Source: SZUA-584 sp964441275 (GTDB lineage: Bacteria; Bacillota; Clostridia; Christensenellales; SZUA-584). Taken from it: 7,362 nt of DNA. Of the stretch, positions 1 through 5,395 are shown piece by piece. Location: the NCBI GenBank assembly GCA_964441275.1, contig CAYTUG010000036.1, positions 1-7,362 on the forward strand, written 5' to 3'. Numbering within the stretch: the stretch's first letter is position 1; the number at the start of each line of letters is the position of its first letter. Under the pieces are notes generated by a model, which saw only the letters and a program-made list of their open reading frames with translations, was not told the DNA's origin and searched no databases. Position numbers and translations under genes: made by a program.

Positions 1-47
1 GAATGGGGTTCAAGAGGTCGCAGGTTCAATTCCTATCACCCAGACCA
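1..47 (+). tRNA. tRNA-Pro (GGG), 3' part, cut by the window edge
   Basis: The 3' half of a tRNA ending in an encoded CCA at 45-47. Working back from CCA, the acceptor strand is 37-43 with discriminator A44, the T arm is 20-24/32-36 around the TTCAATT loop at 25-31, the variable loop is 15-19, and the anticodon stem 3' strand (10-14, TCAAG) pairs with the visible G1-A2. The anticodon loop is ATGGGGT (3-9), placing GGG at positions 5-7, which reads CCC proline codons. G at position 8 (tRNA position 37) is also usual for tRNA-Pro. The T stem has a C21/A35 mismatch and a G20-T36 wobble, so it is weaker than usual. The 5' half lies outside the window, so function cannot be fully judged. Confidence 0.88.
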
Positions 48-67
48 AAGCGGCCATAAGGCCGCTT
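48..67 (+). repeat. Hairpin directly after the tRNA
   Basis: A perfect 8-bp stem (AAGCGGCC / GGCCGCTT) with an ATAA loop begins one base after the tRNA CCA. No T-run follows, so alone it is a poor intrinsic terminator. It may help tRNA 3' processing or act together with the next hairpin. Confidence 0.6.
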
Positions 68-103
68 CAAACAAGTGGCGAAATGCCACCCGTTTGATTT
101 TAT
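67..103 (+). terminator. Probable intrinsic terminator of the tRNA transcript
   Basis: The arms TCAAAC (67-72) and GTTTGA (92-97) enclose a symmetric AA/CC internal loop and a second stem GTGGC (75-79) / GCCAC (85-89) with a GAAAT loop. TTTTAT follows at 98-103. The stem plus T-rich tail fits a Rho-independent terminator for the upstream tRNA. Confidence 0.6.
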
Positions 104-149
104 CAGGGTTTACCGACCGTTTGCTATCGCAAACGGTCGGTAAACCCTG
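104..149. repeat. Perfect 21-bp inverted repeat (long hairpin)
   Basis: Positions 104-124 are the exact reverse complement of 129-149, leaving a TATC loop. The arm starts CAGGGTTTACCGACC. This is the longest perfect hairpin seen in the window. No T-run follows on either side, so it is not an ordinary terminator. It could be a REP- or MITE-like repeat or part of a structured RNA. No second copy was seen in the window. Confidence 0.75.
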
Positions 150-152
150 TAA

Positions 153-191
153 TGTGTGGGCTGCGCGGACAAAGCCCGTCTTGCCCACACA
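153..191. repeat. Second hairpin in the post-tRNA array
   Basis: TGTGTGGGC (153-161) pairs with GCCCACACA (183-191). An inner CGG (166-168) / CCG (176-178) continues the same pairing register. The flanks ACCCTGTAA (144-152) and TTACAGGGT (200-208) are also exact reverse complements, so this hairpin can be enclosed in a larger stem that competes with the hairpin at 104-149. Confidence 0.6.
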
Positions 192-208
192 ATATAAGTT
201 TACAGGGT

Positions 209-541
209 CGCCTTTGCCGGTTCTAGTGTCTATAATTGATTATTGAAGTTGATAAATACTACTACTGACCGTCAAAAAATGCTTATTTAACCATGCTTTT
301 GCTAATGTTCCTTTATGAACACCCCGACCAGAAAATCGATTACGAATGGATTTTTCGCAATCGGTTTTTATTTTTGTGTTCTAAGCGCGCTGAAGCATGC
401 TTCTTTATTGGTAGCACAAGGCAAAACAGATCCAGTTTAAAGGCATTTAAGAGGCTTTTTTGTTGCGTTTTTGACATTTGACCCTTTACAGCTTTAAGAT
501 GCGCTTAATAGACCGTCCCGTGCGGTTTACGCTTTTGCGTT
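209..541. other. Intergenic region with no convincing gene
   Basis: No supported gene is seen. A 62-codon frame on the + strand (293-481) has no good ribosome binding site, runs straight through a terminator hairpin and resembles no protein I know. The stretch contains a tRNA-like tail (320-330), a terminator (332-376) and a perfect 12-base palindrome GAAGCATGCTTC at 392-403. It looks like decayed accessory DNA. Confidence 0.5.
332..376 (+). terminator. Intrinsic terminator with no obvious gene in front
   Basis: CGATT-A-CGAA (337-346) pairs with TTCG-C-AATCG (354-363), with a single A/C mismatch and a 7-base loop. A T-rich tail GTTTTTATTTTTG follows from 364. AAAA at 332-335 pairs with TTTT at 365-368, so it could also work on the minus strand. 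It follows a tRNA-like 3' tail by one base, which suggests it once ended a tRNA transcript. Confidence 0.65.
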
Positions 542-828
542 TCATAAGCTCTGTGAGATGCCCGTATGTGTCCAGAGTGAGCGATACGCAAAAGTACCCA
601 TCCGGCTTGTGGCGCTGTTTCGCGCGTCCATAAGCTCAGAAAAATAATCCCACATATTATCCTGAACGGAATTATGAATAATATCTCTGAGTTGACTTTC
701 AAAACCGATAGTTGTTTCATCCGGATCGCCGAAGCGATGAGACAATCCTTGCAAGTGGATTGCCTGTTGTCCGATTAAGAGTCTTTTCCATAAGCTTGGA
801 TACTTAGTTTATTTGTCAATGATTGCAT
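542..828 (-). pseudogene. Frameshifted small hypothetical gene
   Basis: AAAGGAG at 829-835 precedes ATG at 828 and TTG at 819; the TTG has the better spacing (9 bases). The frame from there reads MTNKLSIQAYGKDS and stops. One frame over, an open stretch continues to the stop at 542-544 and reads like a real soluble protein (LIGQQAIHLQGLSHRFGDP, then an acidic helical part with QDNMWDYFSELMDARNSAT, then MGTFAYRSLWTHTG). Adding one A to the run AAAA in the TATGGAAAAGAC region joins both parts into one protein of about 92 residues. So this is either a pseudogene by single-base deletion, a sequencing error, or programmed slippage. I do not recognise the family. A strong terminator just upstream separates it from the transporter operon, and no clear promoter was found. 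Confidence 0.5.
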
Positions 829-841
829 CTCCTTTGCGAAC

Positions 842-883
842 GTCTAAAAATAATAAAAAAAACCACCAAAGATAATCTGGCGG
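842..883 (-). terminator. Intrinsic terminator of the six-gene transporter operon
   Basis: Read on the minus strand, CCGCCA (883-878) pairs with TGGTGG (868-863) around a 9-base loop, with one G-T pair, and is followed by a run of eight T and then a further T-rich stretch to about 842. It lies about 40 bases after the stop codon of the last operon gene, which makes it the natural end of that transcript. Confidence 0.85.
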
Positions 884-924
884 ATAGAAGATTGCTTTTT
901 CTTAATATTGATGTTTTTATTACA

Positions 925-1641
925 TTATAGGTTTTCGCCCCAAAGGATTTTTAGGATTTCACTTCTAAATTGTCTGTATGATTTTATTGTATCAGCATCA
1001 GCATTTAGATATAAAATGTTATCATAACTTTGCGCATCTCTATACAAAAATTCTGAGCTGTCGTTAATTACAAAAGCGTTTTCATTATAAAAAACGGGAT
1101 AAACACCATAATTATAATTAACAAATATGTATGTTATACCATCTATCCGGGAGTATGAGTATCCGTCAGGCGTATCAAGCGGCTTTAACAGTAATATATA
1201 TGATTTGTCTGTCTGCATCATGTTGTTTACTGACAAAAAAGAAATAAATTCATTACCCATGGTCGAATTGATGTATACCGGCTCATAGATTTTTAAGGTT
1301 TGTCCCGGGGAAACGTATTTATCTCCTTTTAACACATCTTCAATCACGACTTCAGATAAAACATCGCTTCTTCGTAAAGAACGTATACCATTTGGCCGGG
1401 CTTTGATAATTATTTGGGACATTTCAATAAGCTCTCCGGCCGATATATTTTCATATGCCTTCAAAGTTTCTTCATCGAATTCATCAGCTATGCTTCCGCC
1501 ATTAAGTATACGCATATTAGCTAAAGCTAAATCAGATACATCAAAATCTATTACATATTGGTTACTAAAATTTACTGCATAAACAATACCTAATATGAGC
1601 AAACCGACACAGATTAAACAATACAGCATTCTCTCTTTCAT
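925..1641 (-). CDS. Membrane-anchored protein with acidic extracytoplasmic domain, unknown function
   Basis: 238 residues. One hydrophobic segment at about residues 5-24 follows a short charged N-terminus, and the rest (about 210 residues) should lie outside the membrane. There is no lipobox cysteine at a cleavage point, so it looks like a signal anchor rather than a lipoprotein. The outer domain is strongly acidic (by hand, 31 D/E against 18 K/R after residue 26) and has no cysteine. A central stretch, VVIEDVLKGDKYVSPGQTL, looks like the core of a beta-rich domain. The ATG overlaps the TAA of the ATPase gene by one base (TAATG) and is preceded by AGGGGAAG, so the two are translationally linked. 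As the last operon gene, before the terminator, it could be an accessory, sensing or immunity protein at the cell surface. I do not recognise the family, so the role is inference. Confidence 0.85.
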   Translation of the reverse strand: MKERMLYCLICVGLLILGIVYAVNFSNQYVIDFDVSDLALANMRILNGGSIADEFDEETLKAYENISAGELIEMSQIIIKARPNGIRSLRRSDVLSEVVIEDVLKGDKYVSPGQTLKIYEPVYINSTMGNEFISFLSVNNMMQTDKSYILLLKPLDTPDGYSYSRIDGITYIFVNYNYGVYPVFYNENAFVINDSSEFLYRDAQSYDNILYLNADADTIKSYRQFRSEILKILWGENL

Positions 1642-2291
1642 TAACGATCTTCCCCTTTAATTTCATTGCATGTACCGTTTTTCATAAGAAAGACACGATC
1701 GCATAAATAATCAATATCTTCCTTCTGGTGTGTGGCAATAAGGCATGTCGCGCCCCGGGCTTTTTCTTCCTGTATAACTAAGCGAAACAATTCTATGCTT
1801 TCCTCATCAAGGCTGTTTGTTGGTTCATCAAGAATTAACAAATCCGGCTCTTCCATTACCGCCTGCGCTAAGGCAAGTTTTTGCTTCATTCCCATAGAGT
1901 ATGCGCCATACTTTCGCTTATCATCAGGGTCAAGCCCAAGACGAGACATGGTGAAACGAACCTCATCCTCTTTTACCACAGCTTTGATGCCAGCTAAAAG
2001 CATTAAATTCTCCATACCAGTCATACTTCTCCATAACCCGATATGTTCAATTACCAGTCCCATACTTTGAGGAAATATGTGCTTTCCCGATATTGGCTGC
2101 CCTAAAACTGTTACACTACCACTATCCGGAACGAGAAGACCGGAGATTACTCGAAAGAGCATAGTTTTCCCTGAACCATTACGGCCAAAAAATCCATATA
2201 TTCCGCCTTTGCTAAGGCTTAAATTGATATCCGACAAGATTAATTTGCCCTTTATTGTCTTGCTGACACCTTTCAATTCAATTGAGTTCAT
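1641..2291 (-). CDS. ABC transporter ATP-binding protein (ABC-2 / BcrA-like type)
   Basis: 216 residues, a complete stand-alone nucleotide-binding domain that would power the membrane proteins encoded just upstream. Walker A is GRNGSGKTM (36-44), the signature is YSMGMKQK (131-138), Walker B is LLILDEP (151-157) and the switch histidine is H188 in THQKED. The signature has the SMGMK form instead of LSGGQ, and at the Q-loop position there is E82 (VIEHIGLW); both are usual in the BcrA/lantibiotic-immunity-like group. This group serves antibiotic resistance, bacteriocin self-protection and peptide export, so the substrate cannot be read from the ATPase. AAGGAG lies at normal distance before the ATG, 10 bases after the stop of the preceding membrane protein. 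It is the only ATPase of the operon, and all catalytic motifs are intact. Confidence 0.95.
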   Translation of the reverse strand: MNSIELKGVSKTIKGKLILSDINLSLSKGGIYGFFGRNGSGKTMLFRVISGLLVPDSGSVTVLGQPISGKHIFPQSMGLVIEHIGLWRSMTGMENLMLLAGIKAVVKEDEVRFTMSRLGLDPDDKRKYGAYSMGMKQKLALAQAVMEEPDLLILDEPTNSLDEESIELFRLVIQEEKARGATCLIATHQKEDIDYLCDRVFLMKNGTCNEIKGEDR

Positions 2292-2301
2292 TTTTCTCTC
2301 C

Positions 2302-3084
2302 TTAATAAAGTGATAAATCAGTCCGCCTAATCAAAAATATACCCAAACAAACTACCCCGGCAATAAGCCCAACATTGTAAACCGTTGAAAATAAAAGGGT
2401 AAAGCCTTTAATGCTGCCGATAAAAAACTCAGGATATAATTGAGCTAAATTTGGGAGGTCATGCAATACGATAATCGATTGAGCCGAAGGGTAAAACATC
2501 ACAATATCGCTTGCTGTCTTTGGCACAAGAGTGGCAATCAGTTGTCCTGGCGTATGTATCAACCATGCAACTATAAACGCGAATGTGTGGCGTATGCGTA
2601 TACTCAGCATATTGACGCCGATAACAAAAACAGCATGGTTTAGCCCTGCCGTAAGAAGCAGCAATATAATAATGCCTATAAATTTATCATAACATATGAG
2701 TTTGATGCCCATTATATAAGACAGAATAAAAACACCAGTGTACATGAATAGGGAAAACAATATTGAACAGATAAAGGCAAGAAATAATTTTTGCCTGAAC
2801 CAAACCACCCTACTGTAAGACCGTGTAAACAGATATACTGCTGCGCGATCCTTTTCTTCGCTGATGATATTTGCAAACAGAAATAACTGCACCAGCAAGG
2901 GACAAACGTAAAGCATAATAGAAATAGTATCCGGCAGCTCCCCGGCAGCCACACCGCCAAACAAGCCAAAATAAATATCGCCGATATCGTTTGGCAACCT
3001 AACAACTTGGAACAATGCTATAATTACACCCAATGGAAAACCCCAAAAACATTTTAAATAAAATGGCTTATTAATTTGGCACAT
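2302..3084 (-). CDS. ABC-2 type permease, third membrane protein of the operon
   Basis: 260 residues with about six predicted membrane spans (roughly 11-28, 54-74, 100-124, 135-160, 166-185, 228-252). Between spans 2 and 3 lies a charged cytoplasmic stretch, ISEEKDRAAVYLFTRSYSR (74-92), the conserved kind of loop seen in ABC-2 permeases (an E-R-rich coupling region before the third span). It would form the membrane channel with a partner permease and the ATPase encoded next. The ATG lies 14 bases inside the end of the preceding gene, showing translational coupling. The Shine-Dalgarno stretch AGGAAAGGAG (3085-3094) abuts the ATG, so the first AGGA probably sets the start. Function as a permease is well supported by topology and context; the substrate is unknown. 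Confidence 0.88.
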   Translation of the reverse strand: MCQINKPFYLKCFWGFPLGVIIALFQVVRLPNDIGDIYFGLFGGVAAGELPDTISIMLYVCPLLVQLFLFANIISEEKDRAAVYLFTRSYSRVVWFRQKLFLAFICSILFSLFMYTGVFILSYIMGIKLICYDKFIGIIILLLLTAGLNHAVFVIGVNMLSIRIRHTFAFIVAWLIHTPGQLIATLVPKTASDIVMFYPSAQSIIVLHDLPNLAQLYPEFFIGSIKGFTLLFSTVYNVGLIAGVVCLGIFLIRRTDLSLY

Positions 3085-3778
3085 CTCCTTTCCTAATGCG
3101 TTTTTTCCATGGCAACAGCAAATAAAGACCTATCACAAATAAAAATGCAGCCTTAAGCAGCATTAGAATGGAATTTACCATATATAAAGGCTCCTCTGTC
3201 ATAAATACATATAGCATAGGTTTATATAGTATAGAAAAATCGAACCTGAAAAATCCCAAAGCTGCCAAGCAATCAAAGCTGAGCAGTAAAAACACAAATA
3301 TTGTCGGTAAGTATCCTGGTATAATATGATCTGTTTTAAACCGTATTATTGCTATTAAAATTCCGATCTGAATTAAGCCAAAAAAGATATTAACTGCATT
3401 AAAAGCAATTTCTTCCGCGCCCAGTACACTGCCAGACATGTTATCAAACACTGTTATGATAAGTATTAATGGAAGCGCAAATACCGCCGATTCAATAAAC
3501 AGATATTTAACACGTATAACATATGCATGAGCATTGCTCTTAAACCGTATTTTGCAGTATGGTGCTAATACATAAGACTCATGCCTGCTTAGATAATAAA
3601 GAAAAGCCGAAATCAAAATAAAATGAATGTAAGTTATATATGTTATACTCTCAAGTAAGCTCTGCGCTTTCAATGACCTTGTCGTCAGTAATATAGCCGT
3701 GAGGTACACCGCATAGATTATAATAGCAGCAATCAGTTCCGAAGGCTTCAGCAGAAACTTAAACGCGCGCTTGTTCAT
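3071..3778 (-). CDS. Polytopic membrane protein, probable ABC-2 permease subunit
   Basis: 235 residues, six likely membrane spans (about 14-33, 45-63, 90-110, 127-146, 155-175, 203-223) and a basic C-terminus (KKRIRKGD). A positively charged loop (about 64-91, with SRHESYVLAPYCKIRFKSN) separates spans 2 and 3, in the place where ABC-2 permeases carry the ATPase-coupling loop, but the motif is less typical than in the two neighbouring permeases. It overlaps the preceding gene by four bases (ATGA) and the next by 14, so it is made together with them. AAGGA precedes the ATG by about 10 bases. It may be a divergent permease half or an accessory membrane subunit; I cannot place it in a named family. 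Confidence 0.82.
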   Translation of the reverse strand: MNKRAFKFLLKPSELIAAIIIYAVYLTAILLTTRSLKAQSLLESITYITYIHFILISAFLYYLSRHESYVLAPYCKIRFKSNAHAYVIRVKYLFIESAVFALPLILIITVFDNMSGSVLGAEEIAFNAVNIFFGLIQIGILIAIIRFKTDHIIPGYLPTIFVFLLLSFDCLAALGFFRFDFSILYKPMLYVFMTEEPLYMVNSILMLLKAAFLFVIGLYLLLPWKKRIRKGDVPN

Positions 3779-4614
3779 ACGAGAATGTCCTTATTTCTAT
3801 TTAATTTAAACAATATAAACCCCAGTGCCGTACAAACCAACACACCCATAGAGGCAAAGAATATGCCAAGGCTCATCTCCTTATAGGGCGAGTAAGCTAT
3901 AAAATAATGGAATAATACTAGGCTGTTTATTTTTAATGCAGATATGAGCAAAGCGGCAACGACACCAAAAACTGTTGCGAACGTGACAACAACAATTTTG
4001 CTTTTGTTGTAATACAGCGAAATTGCATAAGTTAGCAACCCCATACCTATACCATATACACCGATTAGGCCGATATGTGCAAAGGCATCAATTAACGGCC
4101 AATTAGCATATAATATTGGGAATAATGCATGTTCGAATATATATGATAACTCGTATGAAAAATACGGAGAGTATACACTTGAATTTGGGATTATCCCTTT
4201 TATAGGAAAAGCTATAGAACTCATCAGCAGATTAAGAGTGAAAGGAAGAGCCGATACCACAAAACAGATAATAACCGTAAGAATGAGCTTAACCACATGA
4301 TATTTAGAATAGTTAGTGCGCGTAACAACAATGATAATAGAATGGTTCTTATTTTCTTCCCAAAAAACCTCCGCACAAATGATGCCGCAAAAAAGGGGTA
4401 CAAAGCATATAAACGTAAGATTTCCGATACCCGATAGATAGAGCATAGATGTTTCAATTGCGGATTCTGTTTGACTTGAATCTGCCATGTATGAGCGGTA
4501 TGAGGTGCTTTCGAACAATGCAGCCACTGCCAAAACAACACAAGCAATTAGTACAATCCATGTTTCCCGCTTATAATATAGTTTTTTGATTTCATATTTC
4601 ATTAAAGCAATCAT
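3775..4614 (-). CDS. ABC-2 type permease, first membrane protein of the operon
   Basis: 279 residues from the chosen ATG. A short cytoplasmic N-terminus (MKYEIKKLYYKRE at 5-17) leads into span 1 at about 18-34, an outer loop rich in S/T, and spans near 62-83, 107-130, 177-202, 207-227 and 249-270. The cytoplasmic loop after span 2 (AEVFWEENKNHSIIIVVTRT, 81-100) is the E-rich coupling loop typical of ABC-2 permeases. The start at 4614 is preferred over an in-frame TTG at 4632, because AGGAAA at 4621-4626 sits 6 bases before this ATG and would fall inside the longer form. It follows the small exported-protein gene by 54 bases without a terminator and overlaps the next gene by four bases. It is the clearest channel subunit of the system. 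Confidence 0.88.
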   Translation of the reverse strand: MIALMKYEIKKLYYKRETWIVLIACVVLAVAALFESTSYRSYMADSSQTESAIETSMLYLSGIGNLTFICFVPLFCGIICAEVFWEENKNHSIIIVVTRTNYSKYHVVKLILTVIICFVVSALPFTLNLLMSSIAFPIKGIIPNSSVYSPYFSYELSYIFEHALFPILYANWPLIDAFAHIGLIGVYGIGMGLLTYAISLYYNKSKIVVVTFATVFGVVAALLISALKINSLVLFHYFIAYSPYKEMSLGIFFASMGVLVCTALGFILFKLNRNKDILV

Positions 4615-4620
4615 AAAGTA

Positions 4621-4626
4621 TTTCCT
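4621..4626 (-). promoter_or_regulatory. Ribosome binding site deciding the start of the first permease
   Basis: AGGAAA on the minus strand, six bases before ATG 4614. It lies inside the longer reading frame that opens with TTG at 4632, which argues for the ATG. Confidence 0.65.
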
Positions 4627-4668
4627 AAACAAAATTATCAGGCAGATATATTGCTTGATTTATGGGAT

Positions 4669-5055
4669 TTATTTAAAATTCATGGTGCCTTTAACGGTCT
4701 CACCGCCGAATACGGCAGTCCCCTGGCATCTTAAACGGACACCGGAACCCACTACTGGAATGAATTTGGTGTAACTCATGTTTTTAGATTGGTTCGCATA
4801 CATCTTATAATTTTTAGAAGCCAAGGTCCAGCTCCCTGACAAATTGCCATCTATCCAGCACACAAAATAGCTTTCACAGTTTCCAGTCGAGTGAATGCCA
4901 TAGTTTGTAGTTGTACTTTTTGTTGACGAACAAAGTGTTTTGTGAAAAACGCTCATAGGTAATGTGGTATTGTAGATAGCTGACCCGGCTATTACTGTTA
5001 TTATGCCTGTAGCCAGTATTAGAACGATTACAAGAAAACATACAGTTTTTTTCAT
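4669..5055 (-). CDS. Small cationic exported protein with four cysteines, first gene of the operon
   Basis: 128 residues. A classical signal peptide (MKKT, hydrophobic core about 5-23, likely cleavage after A26 in AGSA) leaves about 102 residues. The mature part has 10 K/R against 3 D/E (by hand), so it is basic, with cysteines C42, C60, C66 and C110 that could form two disulfides. The second half alternates polar and hydrophobic residues with glycines (GNLSGSWTLASKNYKMYANQ, later KGTMNFK at the end), which suggests a small beta-sandwich. There is no double-glycine leader, so Sec export is likely. AAGGGA lies just before the ATG, and a strong promoter lies about 36-64 bases upstream. Being first in an operon with an ABC-2 transporter, it may be the effector (a bacteriocin-like or signalling protein) or a surface protein. 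I do not recognise the family. Confidence 0.82.
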   Translation of the reverse strand: MKKTVCFLVIVLILATGIITVIAGSAIYNTTLPMSVFHKTLCSSTKSTTTNYGIHSTGNCESYFVCWIDGNLSGSWTLASKNYKMYANQSKNMSYTKFIPVVGSGVRLRCQGTAVFGGETVKGTMNFK

Positions 5056-5090
5056 AGTCCCTTTTCTTACTATATTTGCCTGATAAGGTT

Positions 5091-5119
5091 ATAGTAGTCT
5101 ATTTTAGCTTTGATGTCAA
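5091..5119 (-). promoter_or_regulatory. Promoter of the six-gene operon
   Basis: On the minus strand TTGACA (5119-5114), a perfect -35 box, is followed after 17 bases by TACTAT (5096-5091), a -10 box matching TATAAT at four of six positions. Transcription should start near 5084, giving a leader of about 30 bases before the ATG at 5055. Confidence 0.75.
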
Positions 5120-5136
5120 TAAATAAAGTATTTATT
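5118..5136. promoter_or_regulatory. Possible operator: AT-rich dyad at the -35 box
   Basis: AATAAATA (5118-5125) and TATTTATT (5129-5136) are exact inverted repeats separated by AAG. The dyad overlaps the end of the -35 box, where a repressor or activator could act. AT-rich dyads also arise by chance in such DNA, so this is only a candidate. Confidence 0.35.
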
Positions 5137-5395
5137 ATAATTTTCTTATATAATATTATTATGGTTTTTTGTGCGCGTTTTATTATTTTTAAATTATGTT
5201 GTAATGATTAGCGCAAAAACGAAGCTCCAATAACAACAAGTTTTGTCATTTTGTAAATATCCCCAACATAATGAGGTTGTAAAATTTGAAGAAATAATTC
5301 CCTCTGCGCAAGAGCGCTGATAACCTTTGTAAACGCGAGCTTTTTATATCGAGTTGCTTGCTGCCGGCTTTTTGTGGCAGACGTTTACGGCGCCA
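5137..5395. other. Intergenic region without a gene, with foldable structure at 5327-5390
   Basis: No gene is supported on either strand. The stretch just after the operon promoter is very AT-rich. Nearer the exporter gene the base mix changes and several inverted repeats appear: GCGC-AAGA-GCGC (5306-5317), GTAAACG (5329-5335) with CGTTTAC (5382-5388), and CTGCC (5361-5365) with GGCAG (5376-5380). No hairpin with a clear T-run is seen on the minus strand, so the end of the exporter transcript is not resolved. Confidence 0.5.

Noticed and set aside
48..208. CRISPR array
   Set aside because: The repeats here are inverted hairpin arms, not regularly spaced direct repeats with unique spacers.
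293..481. 62-codon open frame on the + strand
   Set aside because: No ribosome binding site, runs through a terminator hairpin and has a protein sequence without recognisable features.
505..720. 71-codon frame on the minus strand overlapping the broken small gene
   Set aside because: It is the original frame of the broken gene after the frameshift; the alternative frame reads far more like a protein in this part.
1732..2313. Open frames on the + strand opposite the ABC ATPase gene
   Set aside because: Antisense shadows of a gene with complete ATPase motifs; no ribosome binding sites.
4669..5055. Lactococcin 972-type bacteriocin
   Set aside because: Size and Sec signal fit, but the residue pattern of that family was not recognised and the large bacteriocin-associated membrane protein typical of such loci is absent.
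5219..5262. Short minus-strand frame starting MTKLVVIGASFLR, like the start of a nucleotide-binding oxidoreductase
   Set aside because: It stops after 13 codons and nothing similar continues in other frames, so it is probably chance.
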